Shown: piece by piece, positions 17,799 to 27,800 of the stretch | How the letters are laid out: each line of letters opens with the position of its first letter | Position numbering within the stretch: the first letter of the stretch is position 1 | Assembly: GCF_025642255.1 (NCBI RefSeq) | Contig: NZ_CP106759.1 | Location: forward strand, 2,817,501-2,881,500 | Origin: Stenotrophomonas maltophilia | Lineage (GTDB): Bacteria; Pseudomonadota; Gammaproteobacteria; Xanthomonadales; Xanthomonadaceae | DNA: 64,000 nucleotides | Direction of reading: 5' to 3' | Position numbers and translations under genes: made by a program | The notes under the pieces: generated by a model | The model's database searches: none | Told to the model about the DNA's origin: nothing | What the model saw: the letters and a program-made list of their open reading frames with translations, nothing else

Positions 17799-17829
17799 AT
17801 ATTACACGAATCGCGCAGCTTTGTGTCAA
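17799..17829 (-). promoter_or_regulatory. Strong promoter for the tRNA-fMet pair
   Basis: A perfect TTGACA (17824-17829) is followed after 17 bases by TGTAAT, or after 19 bases by TAATAT (17799-17804). A GC-rich discriminator (GCGCAGCC) follows, which is typical of stringently controlled stable-RNA promoters. It sits directly after the nuoN stop codon. Confidence 0.8.
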
Positions 17830-17832
17830 CTT

Positions 17833-19296
17833 TTATGCAAGATGCGCAAAAGCCTGCTGGCACCAGACCATGATCGGGTTCCAGGCCAGGCCCAGGGCCA
17901 GCAGCGCCAGCGCGTTCACGCCCAGCACCAGGCCCAGCACGCGGTCGTTGCCGCGCGGAATGGCCTCGCCCACCGGCTCATCGAAGTACATGACCTTGAT
18001 GACCCGCAGGTAGTAGAAGCAGCCGACCACTGCGCACAGCACGCCGAGGATCGCCAGCCACAGCAGGCCGCCGTTGACGGCCGCACCCAGCACCGCCAGC
18101 TTGGTCCAGAAGCCGAGGAACGGCGGAATGCCCGCCAGCGACGCCATGATGCACAGCACCAGGCCGGCCATCCACGGGTTGCGGGCGTTCAGGCCCTTGA
18201 AGTCCTCGATGTTCTCGGCCTCGAAGCCGGCACGCGACAGCGCGATGATCGCGCCGAAGGCAGCGGTGGACATGATGGCGTAGGCCAGCGCATAGAACAG
18301 CGCGGCAGCGTAGCCCTGCGAGCCACCACCGGCGATGCCCATCAGCAGGAAGCCGATGTGCGAGACGGTGGAGAACGCCAGCATGCGCTTGAGATTGCTC
18401 TGCGCGATCGCCATCAGGTTGCCGATCACCAGCGATACGGCGGCCAGGCCGGCGATCAGCAGCTGCAGCTCGGTCGACAGCGGACCCACGCCCATTTCCA
18501 GCAGGCGGTAGGCCATGCCGAACGCAGCCAGCTTCGGTGCCGAGCTGATGAACAGCGCGATCGGCGCCGGCGCACCCTGGTAGACGTCCGGCAGCCACAT
18601 GTGGAACGGTGCCGCACCCAGCTTGAAGGCCACGCCCGCGATCATGAACACCGCGCCGGTGATCAGCAGCACGCGCTCTTCGGAATGCGGGATGGCATCG
18701 CGGATCACGTCCAGGTGCAGGCTGCCGGTGGCGCCGTAGATCAGCGACATGCCATACAGCAGCAGGCCGGAGGCAAGCGAACCGAGCACGATGTACTTCA
18801 TCGCCGCTTCCGAGGCCAGGCCGCTGTCGCGGTTGCTGGCCACCAGCGCATACGAGCACAGCGCCAGCAGTTCCAGGCCCAGGTAGACCATCAGCAGGCT
18901 GCCAGCCGAGACCAGGATCATCATGCCGGCCGTGCCGAACAGGATCAGCACCGGGATCTCGCCCTGGAACAGGTTGCGGTCGCGCAGGTAGCGCCAGCCG
19001 TACACGAGGGTCAGGCCGCTGAGCAGCACGATCCCGGTCTTCATCACGTCCGCGGCGGTATCGCGCACGAACATGCCATGGAAGACCTCTCCCTGCCCGC
19101 CCACGCCGGTCGCCAGCATGAACAGCACGACGGCCAGTGCAGCAACCGAGAACAGGTGGGTGACGATCTTGTTCCGCTCGCTGACGAACAGGTCGAGGAT
19201 CATCAGGGCGAAGGCGCTGCCGATCAGCACCAGCTCGGGGGCGAGCGGAGGCAGGTCAGCAGCGGTCAATGGCAGCAGCGGCGAGGTGGTCATCAT
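17833..19296 (-). CDS. nuoN: NADH-quinone oxidoreductase subunit N
   Basis: The 487-residue membrane subunit is one of the three antiporter-like proton channels of complex I. It consists of about fourteen hydrophobic helices, with the conserved lysine-bearing helices (for example FKLGAAPFHMWLPDVYQGAP and SNLKRMLAFSTVSHIGFLLMG). The frame begins TTG-ATG-ATG; I chose the first ATG. It is the last gene of the nuo operon, ten bases or so after nuoM, and the tRNA-fMet promoter starts just past its stop. Confidence 0.97.
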   Translation of the reverse strand: MMTTSPLLPLTAADLPPLAPELVLIGSAFALMILDLFVSERNKIVTHLFSVAALAVVLFMLATGVGGQGEVFHGMFVRDTAADVMKTGIVLLSGLTLVYGWRYLRDRNLFQGEIPVLILFGTAGMMILVSAGSLLMVYLGLELLALCSYALVASNRDSGLASEAAMKYIVLGSLASGLLLYGMSLIYGATGSLHLDVIRDAIPHSEERVLLITGAVFMIAGVAFKLGAAPFHMWLPDVYQGAPAPIALFISSAPKLAAFGMAYRLLEMGVGPLSTELQLLIAGLAAVSLVIGNLMAIAQSNLKRMLAFSTVSHIGFLLMGIAGGGSQGYAAALFYALAYAIMSTAAFGAIIALSRAGFEAENIEDFKGLNARNPWMAGLVLCIMASLAGIPPFLGFWTKLAVLGAAVNGGLLWLAILGVLCAVVGCFYYLRVIKVMYFDEPVGEAIPRGNDRVLGLVLGVNALALLALGLAWNPIMVWCQQAFAHLA

Positions 19297-19308
19297 CAAA
19301 TCCTGGAA

Positions 19309-20817
19309 TTACAGCAGCTTGCTGGATGCGATCTGCATCGCCAGCTTCGCGATCGAGGGCTCCATCAGGTCGGTCAGCGGCTTGGGGTAGATGCCCAGGG
19401 CAAGCACGCCGATGGCGAACACGCCCAGCACCAGCCATTCGCGGCCGTTGATGTCCTTCAGTTCGGCGACATGGCTGTTGGCCACTTCGCCGAAGAAGAT
19501 GCGCTTGTACAGCCACAGGGTATAGGCCGCACCGATGATCAGGGTGGTGGCCGCGCCCAGGGCGATCCACGGGTTACGCTGGAAGGCGGACAGGATGACC
19601 ATGAACTCGCCGACGAAACCGCTGGTGCCCGGCAGGCCCGCATTGGCCATGAAGAACAGCATGGCGAAGGTGGCGAACCAGGGCATCACGTTGACCACGC
19701 CGCCGTAATCGGCGATGCGGCGGCTGTGCATGCGGTCGTACAGCACGCCGACGCAGGAGAACATCGCACCCGACACGAAGCCGTGCGAGATCATCTGCAC
19801 CATCGCGCCCTGCAGGCCCAGGCGGGCCGCATCGACGTTGCCGGCTTCACGCACCAGCCACAGGGCAATGAAGGTACCCAGGGTGACGAAACCCATGTGC
19901 GCGATCGACGAGTACGCGATCAGCTTCTTCATGTCGTCCTGGACCAGGGCGACCAGGCCAACGTAGATCACCGCGATCAGCGACAGCGCGATCACCAGCC
20001 AGGCCCACTCCAGCGAAGCATCCGGCACGATCGGCAGGTTGAAGCGCAGGAAGCCGTAACCACCGATCTTCAGCGCGATGGCGGCCAGGATCACCGAACC
20101 GGCGGTCGGCGCTTCCACGTGCGCATCCGGCAGCCAGGTGTGCACCGGGAACATCGGCACCTTGACCGCGAAGGCGATCAGGAAGGCGAAGAAGATCCAG
20201 GTCTGCTCCTTGGCCGTCAGCGGCAGCGCGTACAGATCGGCCAGCTGGAAGCTGCCGCCCTTCATGTACAGGTAGATCAGGGCCACCAGCATCAGCACGG
20301 AGCCGAGGAAGGTGTAGAGGAAGAACTTCAGTGCGGCGTAGATGCGACGCGGGCCACCCCAGACACCGATGATGAGGAACATCGGGATCAGCATCGCTTC
20401 GAAGAACACGTAGAACAGCATCGCGTCCGTCGCGGCGAAGATGCCGACGGTGACGCCTTCCAGGATCAGGAAGGCCGCCACGTACTGGTTGACGCGCTTG
20501 TCGATCGCGCTCCAGGCACCGATCAGGGCAAGCACGCTGACCAGGGTGGTCAGCAGGATCAGCGCCACGGCGATGCCGTCCACGCCCAGGTTGTAGCCGA
20601 TCTTGTACGCCGGGATCCACGCATGGGTCTCGACGAACTGCAGGCCATCGATGCCCGGGTTGTAGCCGCCCAGCAGCGAGAGGCTCGCCACGAAGGTCAG
20701 CACCGCCACGCCCAGCGACGCCCAGCGGGCGGTCTGAGCATCACGGATCGCAAGGATCAGGGCACCACCGATGATCGGCAGCCAGATGAGGACACTGAGT
20801 AGAGGCCAGTTCGACAC
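19309..20817 (-). CDS. nuoM: NADH-quinone oxidoreductase subunit M
   Basis: The 502-residue antiporter-like subunit forms the middle proton channel of the membrane arm. It shows FAVKVPMFPVHTWLPDAHVEAPTAGS (the broken-helix lysine and histidine motif), DDMKKLIAYSSIAHMGFVTLG and a key glutamate in the ATDAMLFYVFFEAMLIPMF helix. The start is GTG (VSNWPLLS). It follows nuoL after 23 bases and is followed by nuoN after 12 bases. Confidence 0.98.
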   Translation of the reverse strand: MSNWPLLSVLIWLPIIGGALILAIRDAQTARWASLGVAVLTFVASLSLLGGYNPGIDGLQFVETHAWIPAYKIGYNLGVDGIAVALILLTTLVSVLALIGAWSAIDKRVNQYVAAFLILEGVTVGIFAATDAMLFYVFFEAMLIPMFLIIGVWGGPRRIYAALKFFLYTFLGSVLMLVALIYLYMKGGSFQLADLYALPLTAKEQTWIFFAFLIAFAVKVPMFPVHTWLPDAHVEAPTAGSVILAAIALKIGGYGFLRFNLPIVPDASLEWAWLVIALSLIAVIYVGLVALVQDDMKKLIAYSSIAHMGFVTLGTFIALWLVREAGNVDAARLGLQGAMVQMISHGFVSGAMFSCVGVLYDRMHSRRIADYGGVVNVMPWFATFAMLFFMANAGLPGTSGFVGEFMVILSAFQRNPWIALGAATTLIIGAAYTLWLYKRIFFGEVANSHVAELKDINGREWLVLGVFAIGVLALGIYPKPLTDLMEPSIAKLAMQIASSKLL

Positions 20818-20840
20818 GTCTTCTTATTCCGTACAGGTCA

Positions 20841-23003
20841 TCAACGCAGGTAATGCATCAGCACGCCCAGCAGGGCAATCAGGCCGATGATCATCGCGAA
20901 GGCGTAGTGATAGAGGAAACCGGATTGGGTACGACGCAGCACGCCGGCTGCGACGTCCACAACACGTGCCGAGAGATTGACCACGCCGTCGACGATGTTG
21001 CTGTCGATCCAGCGCGAGACCCTGCCGAGCTTGACGCTGCCACCGGCAAAGCCATCGATCCACAGCTTGTCGAAGCCGTACTTGTTTTCCAGCACCGACA
21101 CCAGCGGGGCGAAGGCCTTGCGTGCCTTGCCCGACAGGTCCGGCTTCCACAGGTAGAACAACGCGGCCAGCAGGAAGCCCGCCAGGGTCAGCCAGAACGG
21201 CGGCAGCATCATGCCGTGCAGCGCGAACGCCACCGGGCCATGGAACTCCTCGCCGAGGAAGGCCACGGTGTTCTTGGCCGGATCGTAGAAGTCGACGATG
21301 CCGGTGAAGAACGTGGTCGCCTGGCCCTTGATCGCCTCATGGGCGTGGTGGCCGGCCCAGTCGGTGCCGTGCAGCATCGGACCGATGCTGAAGAAGCCGA
21401 TGGCGATCGACGGGATGGCCAGCAGGATCAGCGGCAGAGTGACCACCCACGGGGTCTCGTGCGGCTCGTGCGCGCCGTGGCCATGACCGTGGTCGTCATG
21501 GTGGGCGTCGGCATGGTGCGCATCGGCGGCATGGTGATCGTCATGGCCGTGGCCATGATCGTCATGCGCGTCGCGGAAGCGCTCCTTGCCATGGAAGGTC
21601 ATGAACAGCAGGCGGAAGCTGTAGAAGCTGGTCACCAGCACGCCGCCCAGCACCGCCCAGTAGCCATAGGTGGCCACCCAGCTGCCCTGGATATGGGCAT
21701 GGATCTCGGCGGCCTCGATGATGGTGTCCTTCGAGTAGAAGCCGGAGAAGAACGGCGTACCGACCAGGGCCAGGGTACCGATCCACATGGTGATGAAGGT
21801 GATCGGCATGTACCTGCGCAGGCCGCCCATCTTGCGCATGTCCTGCTCGTGATGCATGGCGATGATGACCGAACCGGCGCCGAGGAACAGCAGCGCCTTG
21901 AAGAAGGCGTGGGTCATCAGGTGGAACACGGCAGCCGAGTAGGCCGAAACACCCAGCGCCACGGTCATGTAGCCCAGCTGCGACAGCGTCGAGTACGCGA
22001 CCACGCGCTTGATGTCGTTCTGCACGATACCGATCAGGCCGGTGAAGAAGGCCGTGGTGGCACCGATGAACAGGATGAAGTCCAGCGCGGTCTGCGACAG
22101 CTCGAACAGCGGCGACATGCGGGTGACCATGAAGATACCGGCGGTCACCATGGTCGCGGCGTGGATCAGCGCCGAGATCGGCGTCGGGCCTTCCATCGAA
22201 TCCGGCAGCCACACGTGCAGCGGGACCTGGGCCGACTTGCCCATGGCGCCGATGAACAGGCAGATGCAGATCAGCGTGGCGATCGACCAGATCACCGGCT
22301 CGTTCAGCAGCTGCATCCCGAACAGGGTGCCGTCCCAGATCTGCAGCTGGGCGCGCGGGTCGGCCAGCATGCTGGCCTGCGAGAACACCTCGGAGTAGTC
22401 CAGGGTGCCGAACACCCACAGCACGCCGGCGATGCCCAGCAGGAAGCCGAAGTCACCGACGCGGTTGACCAGGAACGCCTTCATGTTGGCGAAGATCGCG
22501 GTCGGGCGCTTGAACCAGAAGCCGATCAGCAGGTACGACACCAGGCCCACCGCTTCCCAGCCGAAGAACAGCTGCAGGAAGTTGTTGCTCATCACCAGGG
22601 TGAGCATCGAGAAGGTGAACAGCGAGATGTAGCTGAAGAAGCGCTGGTAGCCCGGATCGTCCTGCATGTAGCCGATCGTGTAGATGTGGACCAGCAGCGA
22701 CACGAAGGTCACCACCACCATCATCATCGCGGTCAGCTTGTCGACCATGAAACCGACGTGCGCCGAGTACTGGCCGACTTCGAAGAAGGTGTAGACGTTC
22801 TGGTTGAACGGCTGCGCCCCGCCCCACAGCAGCTGGTAGAGCGTGTACATCGACAGGCCGCACGCAACCGCAACGCCGAGGATGGTGATGGTCTGCGCGC
22901 CGAAGCGCTTGACCTGGCGACCGAACAGGCCGGCGATGATGCTGCCGAACAGCGGTGCAAGCACCACTGCGATCAACAGACTCTTGGAGAGAGTGATTTC
23001 CAT
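20841..23003 (-). CDS. nuoL: NADH-quinone oxidoreductase subunit L with a histidine-rich insert
   Basis: The 720-residue subunit is the distal antiporter-like channel with the long lateral helix. Typical motifs include KSAQVPLHVWLPDSMEGPTPISALIHAATMV (near 256-286) and NDIKRVVAYSTLSQLGYM (329-346). It is about 107 residues longer than E. coli NuoL (613). Part of the excess is a loop at residues 480-515 in which 15 of 36 residues are histidine and most others are Asp, Gly or Ala. The loop lies just after the helix ending FYSFRLLFMTFHGKERFRD and before WVVTLPLILLAIPSIAIGFF. It could bind metal ions. No frameshift is seen. Confidence 0.97.
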   Translation of the reverse strand: MEITLSKSLLIAVVLAPLFGSIIAGLFGRQVKRFGAQTITILGVAVACGLSMYTLYQLLWGGAQPFNQNVYTFFEVGQYSAHVGFMVDKLTAMMMVVVTFVSLLVHIYTIGYMQDDPGYQRFFSYISLFTFSMLTLVMSNNFLQLFFGWEAVGLVSYLLIGFWFKRPTAIFANMKAFLVNRVGDFGFLLGIAGVLWVFGTLDYSEVFSQASMLADPRAQLQIWDGTLFGMQLLNEPVIWSIATLICICLFIGAMGKSAQVPLHVWLPDSMEGPTPISALIHAATMVTAGIFMVTRMSPLFELSQTALDFILFIGATTAFFTGLIGIVQNDIKRVVAYSTLSQLGYMTVALGVSAYSAAVFHLMTHAFFKALLFLGAGSVIIAMHHEQDMRKMGGLRRYMPITFITMWIGTLALVGTPFFSGFYSKDTIIEAAEIHAHIQGSWVATYGYWAVLGGVLVTSFYSFRLLFMTFHGKERFRDAHDDHGHGHDDHHAADAHHADAHHDDHGHGHGAHEPHETPWVVTLPLILLAIPSIAIGFFSIGPMLHGTDWAGHHAHEAIKGQATTFFTGIVDFYDPAKNTVAFLGEEFHGPVAFALHGMMLPPFWLTLAGFLLAALFYLWKPDLSGKARKAFAPLVSVLENKYGFDKLWIDGFAGGSVKLGRVSRWIDSNIVDGVVNLSARVVDVAAGVLRRTQSGFLYHYAFAMIIGLIALLGVLMHYLR

Positions 23004-23010
23004 CTGTGGA

Positions 23011-23316
23011 TCAGCCCTTCAGCGAATCGACTTCGCCGACATTGATCGTGCGGCGGGTACGGAACAGGGTCACCAGGATCGCCAGGCCTATGGCGGCCTC
23101 GGCAGCGGCGACGGTCAGGATGAAGAACACGAACAGCTGGCCGGATGGATCGCCCAGCTGGCGCGAGAATCCGACGAAGTTGATGTTCACCGACAGCAGC
23201 ATCAACTCGATGGACATCAGCAGCACGATGATGTTCTTGCGGTTGAGGAAGATGCCGGCAAGGCTGATGCAGAACAGCACCGCGCCCAGCGCCAGGATAT
23301 GGCCCAGAGTGATCAT
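23011..23316 (-). CDS. nuoK: NADH-quinone oxidoreductase subunit K
   Basis: The 101-residue three-helix subunit carries the two conserved membrane glutamates (E in [18 protein letters not shown] and in [12 protein letters not shown]) that belong to the central charge axis of complex I. Length matches the family (about 100). Its ATG overlaps the nuoJ stop by four bases (ATGA), and nuoL begins seven bases after it. Confidence 0.98.
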   Translation of the reverse strand: MITLGHILALGAVLFCISLAGIFLNRKNIIVLLMSIELMLLSVNINFVGFSRQLGDPSGQLFVFFILTVAAAEAAIGLAILVTLFRTRRTINVGEVDSLKG

Positions 23317-23972
23317 GCCTTGGTCTCCTCTTCGCCCGCCGCAGGCGTGCTGTTGCTGTGCACCACCGGCTGCTCGGCACTCATCTTGACCACGCGCAGG
23401 CGATCGTGCGCCTTGACCATGGTCTGCTGCGTCGGGTTCTGGGTCTTCAGGCCTTCGCGGCGACGCAGGGTCAGCATCACCGCGGCCACCACGGCCACGG
23501 TCAGGATGACGGCGGCGAACTCGAACGGCAGCAGGTACTCGGTGAACAGGCTGCGGGCCAGCCAGGTGACGTTGGACGTGTCAGCGGCCAGAGCGGCGGC
23601 ATTGTCGGCCGGGAACGGGTTGACCGCCCTGCCCTTGACGCCGATCAGCATCAGCATCTGCACCAGCATCGCCACGGCCACGACCAGGCCGACCGGCAGG
23701 TAACGCACCCAGCCCTCACGCAGGTTCGACGGATCGATGTCGAGCATCATCACCACGAACAGGAACAGCACCATCACCGCGCCGACGTAGACCAGCACCA
23801 GCGCCACACCGAGGAACTCGGCGCCCACCAGCAGCCACACGCAGGCAACGGAGAAGAAGGTCAGCACCAGGCACAGAACGGCGTGCACGGGGTTGCGCAC
23901 GCTGATCACCGCCGCGGCGGAGATGCCGGCCACGATGGCGAAGACCCAGAAAGCGATATTTACCCAATCCAT
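23313..23972 (-). CDS. nuoJ: NADH-quinone oxidoreductase subunit J
   Basis: The 219-residue membrane subunit has five helices in its first 170 residues, including the conserved glycine/tyrosine segment [20 protein letters not shown] that forms the pi-bulge helix near the quinone-proton coupling site. The hydrophilic C-terminal tail (about 170-219) is longer than in E. coli NuoJ (184). It lies between nuoI (nine-base gap) and nuoK (four-base overlap). Confidence 0.97.
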   Translation of the reverse strand: MDWVNIAFWVFAIVAGISAAAVISVRNPVHAVLCLVLTFFSVACVWLLVGAEFLGVALVLVYVGAVMVLFLFVVMMLDIDPSNLREGWVRYLPVGLVVAVAMLVQMLMLIGVKGRAVNPFPADNAAALAADTSNVTWLARSLFTEYLLPFEFAAVILTVAVVAAVMLTLRRREGLKTQNPTQQTMVKAHDRLRVVKMSAEQPVVHSNSTPAAGEEETKA

Positions 23973-23981
23973 CTCTCGACC

Positions 23982-24470
23982 TCAGCGGTAAGCGGCATCG
24001 GCGGCGCGACGCTCGGCGATCTCGGACTCGAGACGGTCGCCCAGGGCCAGCAGCTGCGGCTTGGTAACGATGTTTTCGCCACGATTCTCGAAGTGGTACT
24101 CGAGGATGTGGGTTTCGACGATCGAGTCCACCGGGCAGCTTTCCTCACAGAAGCCGCAGAAGATGCACTTGAACAGGTCGATGTCGTAGCGGGTGGTACG
24201 GCGGGTGCCGTCCTCGCGCTTGGCCGAATCGATGGTGATGGCCAGCGCCGGGCAGACCGCCTCGCACAGCTTGCAGGCGATGCAGCGCTCTTCACCGTTG
24301 GGATAGCGGCGCAGCGCATGCAGGCCACGGAAGCGCGGCGACTGCGGGAACTTCTCCATCGGGTACATCATCGTGTACTTCGGCCTGACGCTGTACTTCA
24401 GCGTCAGCCAAAGGCCGGCCAGCAGTTCGAGCAGCAGCAGGCTCTTGAAGTAATGGGTAATCCTGTTCAT
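23982..24470 (-). CDS. nuoI: NADH-quinone oxidoreductase subunit I
   Basis: The 162-residue ferredoxin-like subunit holds clusters N6a and N6b, which pass electrons to the N2 cluster in NuoB. Two CxxCxxCxxxCP motifs are present: [12 protein letters not shown] and [12 protein letters not shown]. The start is ATG 24470 (MNRITHYF); a GTG immediately before it at 24473 is an alternative. It follows nuoH by four bases. Confidence 0.98.
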   Translation of the reverse strand: MNRITHYFKSLLLLELLAGLWLTLKYSVRPKYTMMYPMEKFPQSPRFRGLHALRRYPNGEERCIACKLCEAVCPALAITIDSAKREDGTRRTTRYDIDLFKCIFCGFCEESCPVDSIVETHILEYHFENRGENIVTKPQLLALGDRLESEIAERRAADAAYR

Positions 24471-24474
24471 CACT

Positions 24475-25569
24475 TTAGACGCCCTTTTGAATCACGCCGA
24501 AGAACACCATGACGGCGGTGACCGCGATCCAGAAAATGGTCAGCGGAATGAAGACCTTCCAGCCCAGGCGCATGATCTGGTCGTAGCGGAAGCGCGGGAA
24601 GCTGGCACGGAACCAGATGTAGGCACTGGCGAAGAAGAACACCTTGACGAACAGCCACGGCGCGCCACCCTTCCAGATCCAGTCGACCAGCGGCGACACA
24701 GTGCCCGGATCGACCCAGCCCTGGATCGGGCTCAGCCAGCCACCGAGGAAGAAGATCGAGATCAGGAAACTGATCAGTATCATGTTCGCGTACTCGGCCA
24801 GGAAGAACAGCGCGAACGCGCCGCCCGAGTACTCGACCATGTGGCCAGCGACGATTTCCGACTCGCCTTCCACCACGTCGAACGGCGCACGGTTGGTCTC
24901 GGCCACGCCGGACACCCAGTACACGACGAACAGCGGGAACAGCGGAATCAGGAACCAGTCGAAGAAGCCGGAACTGCCGGCCTGGGCCATCACGATGTTG
25001 CTCAGGTTCAGGCTGCCCGAAGCGATCATGACGCCGACCAGGGCGAAGCCCATCGCGATTTCGTAGCTGATCATCTGCGCCGAGGCACGCATCGCACCCA
25101 GGAACGCATACTTCGAGTTGGACGCCCAGCCGGCCAGGATGATGCCGTAGATGCCCAGCGAGGTCATCGCCAGCAGGTACAGCAGGCCGGCATTGGCGTT
25201 GGACAGCACGATCTGCGAATCGAACGGAATCACCGCCCAGGCCGCGAACGCCGGGGCCAGGGTGATCAGCGGTGCCAGCAGGTAGATCGCCTTGTTGGCG
25301 TTGCTCGGCTGGACCACTTCCTTGAACAGCAGCTTGAAGACGTCGGCGAAGGCCTGGAAGATGCCCATGCCCACGTACATCGGGCCATGGCGGACGTGCA
25401 TCCAGCCGATCAGCTTGCGTTCCCAGACCACGTAGAAGGCCACCGAGACGATCACCGGTACGGTGATCACCAGGATCTTCAGGATGATCCAGAGCAGCGC
25501 GCCGATGTCACCGAGGCCGAGCAGCCACTGGTGCAGCGGATCGACCGCGTTCAACAGCAATTCGTTCAT
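24475..25569 (-). CDS. nuoH: NADH-quinone oxidoreductase subunit H
   Basis: The 364-residue membrane subunit joins the peripheral and membrane arms and helps to form the quinone chamber. It has eight or more helices and the signature stretches [35 protein letters not shown] and [37 protein letters not shown], whose acidic residues line the E-channel. Its ATG overlaps the nuoG stop (ATGA). Length is normal for proteobacteria (325-365). Confidence 0.98.
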   Translation of the reverse strand: MNELLLNAVDPLHQWLLGLGDIGALLWIILKILVITVPVIVSVAFYVVWERKLIGWMHVRHGPMYVGMGIFQAFADVFKLLFKEVVQPSNANKAIYLLAPLITLAPAFAAWAVIPFDSQIVLSNANAGLLYLLAMTSLGIYGIILAGWASNSKYAFLGAMRASAQMISYEIAMGFALVGVMIASGSLNLSNIVMAQAGSSGFFDWFLIPLFPLFVVYWVSGVAETNRAPFDVVEGESEIVAGHMVEYSGGAFALFFLAEYANMILISFLISIFFLGGWLSPIQGWVDPGTVSPLVDWIWKGGAPWLFVKVFFFASAYIWFRASFPRFRYDQIMRLGWKVFIPLTIFWIAVTAVMVFFGVIQKGV

Positions 25570-27800
25570 GCAGCCACCACCGTTACGCGAGCGGCACCCA
25601 GCGGCGCGGTCGCGCCGTGGCCCGATTCAATCCAGACCGAACCCGCAGCGACGCGGGCGTCGACCACCACCGGCAGGGTGGCGCGACCGGCATCGGTGCC
25701 GACCTTGGCCATCTGCCCTTCCTGCAGCTGCAGGCGTGCGGCATCTTCCGTGTTGAGGACGATGCGCGGGGCGTTGTTCAGCGGATGCGACTGCAGCGCC
25801 GGAGCGCGGCGGACCACGGCATCGGTGCGGTAGATCGCCGCCGTCGAGGCCACTTCCAGGCCTTCGCCTGCAACGGCCGGCTGGGCCGACGCAGCCACGG
25901 TGACCGATACCGGTGCCAGGCTGGCACGCAGGCCCGCCAGATCGATGAAGTCGAAACCGGCCACCGCCAGCTCACCGCCCAGCGCACGCAGGACGCGCCA
26001 GCCTTCACGGGCCTCGCCCGGCAGCTTGCCGCCGGCACGGGCCGACTGTTCGCGGCCATCGAGGTTGGTCAGGGTGGCGTCGATTTCCGGCAGCGCACCG
26101 ATCGGCAGGATCACATCGGCGACGTCGCGGGTCGAGGCGCAGGCGAAGTGGCTGAACGCCACGACCTGGGCACCGGCCAGTGCCTTGCGCGCGGCAGGCG
26201 CATCGGCAAAGTCCAGGCCCGGCTCCAGGCCGTACACCACGTAAGCCTGGCGCGGCTGCGCCAGCATCGCGGCGACGTCCCTGCCGGCCGGCAGCACGCC
26301 CGCACGGGTCAGGCCGACGGCGTTGGCGCCCTGCGGAATGCGGCACAGGCGGGCACCGGTGGCGGTGGCGAAATCACGCGCGGCGGCGCGGATCGCGGCA
26401 GCCTGCGGGTGGTTCTCGGCGATGGCACCGACGATCAGCACGGTGTTGTTGCCACCCTGCACCGCCGAACGCAGCTCGGCATTGGCCAGGGCATCGACGA
26501 ACTGCGAAGGCGCGACGATCTGCTTGCCGGCGATGCTGAAGGCGAAGTCGAAGTCGACCGGGTTGACGACGTGGATCTTCGCGCCGTTCTGGGTCTGCGC
26601 CTTGCGCAGGCGGGCATGCAGCAGCGGCAGTTCATGGCGGATGTTGCTGCCCAGAACCACGATGCGGTCAGCGCCTTCGATCTCCGCCAGCGGCAGGCCG
26701 AACACTTCGGCGGTGGCGGCGTCGGAGAAATCGCGGTTGTTGATGCGGTGATCGATGTTGCCCGAACCCAGGCCCTTGGCCAGGCGCGCCAGCAGAGCGC
26801 CTTCCTCGTTGGAGGTCGACGGGTGCACCAGCACGCCCAGGGTGTCGCCCTGGTTCGCCTTCAGGATGTCGGCGGCAGCGGCCAGGCCTTCGGCCCAGCT
26901 CACTTCCTTCCACTCGCCGTTGACCTTGCGCAGCGGCTTGACCGCACGGTCTTCGCTGTACAGGCCCTGGTGCGAGTAGCGGTCGCGGTCGGACAGCCAG
27001 CATTCGTTGACCGCTTCGTTGTCGCGCGGCACCGAACGCAGCACTTCACCGCGGCGCACATGCAGGAACAGGTTCGACCCCATCGCGTCGTGGTAACCCA
27101 GCGACTCGCGCGCGGTCAGCTCCCACGGACGGGCACGGAACTGGAACACCTTGTTGGTCAGCGCGCCGACCGGGCAGACGTCGACGACGTTGCCGGACAG
27201 TTCGGTGGTCAGGGGCTTGCCGTCGTAGGTACCGATCTGCAGGTTCTCGCCGCGGTACATGCCACCCAGTTCATAGGTGCCCGCCACTTCGGCGGTGAAA
27301 CGGACGCAGCGGGTGCACTGGATGCAGCGGGTCATCTCGGTGGCGACCAGCGGACCCATGTCCTCGTCCGGGACCACGCGCTTGCGCTCGTTGAAGCGGC
27401 TGACCGAACGGCCATAGCCCAGCGACACGTCCTGCAGCTCGCACTCGCCGCCCTGATCGCAGATCGGGCAGTCCAGCGGATGGTTGATGAGCAGGAACTC
27501 CATCACCGAGCGCTGGAACTTCAGCGCCTTCTCGCTGCGGGTGGCGACCTTCATGCCGTCCATCACCGGCGTGGCGCAGGCGGGCGCCGGCTTCGGCGAC
27601 TTCTCCACGTCCACCAGGCACATGCGGCAGTTGGCGGCGATCGGCAGCTTCTCGTGGTAGCAGAAGCGCGGAATCGGAATGCCGGCCTTGTCGGCGGCCT
27701 GGATGATCATCGAACCCTTGGGCACGACCAGGGACTTGCCATCGATCTCGATGGTCACATGATCCGGTGGCACGTTCGGGTTTACGGGTTGCGCGCTCAT
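25566..27800 (-). CDS. nuoG: NADH-quinone oxidoreductase subunit G
   Basis: The 744-residue peripheral subunit carries several iron-sulfur clusters. An N-terminal ferredoxin domain has [22 protein letters not shown] (2Fe-2S cluster N1b). A His-Cys motif follows at [18 protein letters not shown] (N5), then [16 protein letters not shown] (N4). The rest is a molybdopterin-oxidoreductase-like domain that has lost its cofactor. E. coli NuoG is longer (about 908) and has an extra N7 cluster; this shorter form is as in other Xanthomonadaceae-type complexes. It overlaps nuoF and nuoH by four bases each. Confidence 0.97.
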   Translation of the reverse strand: MSAQPVNPNVPPDHVTIEIDGKSLVVPKGSMIIQAADKAGIPIPRFCYHEKLPIAANCRMCLVDVEKSPKPAPACATPVMDGMKVATRSEKALKFQRSVMEFLLINHPLDCPICDQGGECELQDVSLGYGRSVSRFNERKRVVPDEDMGPLVATEMTRCIQCTRCVRFTAEVAGTYELGGMYRGENLQIGTYDGKPLTTELSGNVVDVCPVGALTNKVFQFRARPWELTARESLGYHDAMGSNLFLHVRRGEVLRSVPRDNEAVNECWLSDRDRYSHQGLYSEDRAVKPLRKVNGEWKEVSWAEGLAAAADILKANQGDTLGVLVHPSTSNEEGALLARLAKGLGSGNIDHRINNRDFSDAATAEVFGLPLAEIEGADRIVVLGSNIRHELPLLHARLRKAQTQNGAKIHVVNPVDFDFAFSIAGKQIVAPSQFVDALANAELRSAVQGGNNTVLIVGAIAENHPQAAAIRAAARDFATATGARLCRIPQGANAVGLTRAGVLPAGRDVAAMLAQPRQAYVVYGLEPGLDFADAPAARKALAGAQVVAFSHFACASTRDVADVILPIGALPEIDATLTNLDGREQSARAGGKLPGEAREGWRVLRALGGELAVAGFDFIDLAGLRASLAPVSVTVAASAQPAVAGEGLEVASTAAIYRTDAVVRRAPALQSHPLNNAPRIVLNTEDAARLQLQEGQMAKVGTDAGRATLPVVVDARVAAGSVWIESGHGATAPLGAARVTVVAA

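Noticed and set aside
17713..20802. Plus-strand ORF of 1029 codons opposite nuoN and nuoM
   Set aside because: The translation is a His/Gln/Arg/Asp-rich antisense artefact that crosses two real genes and their junction.
20853..23045. Plus-strand ORF of 730 codons opposite nuoL
   Set aside because: It is an antisense shadow; the minus-strand frame encodes a complete NuoL.
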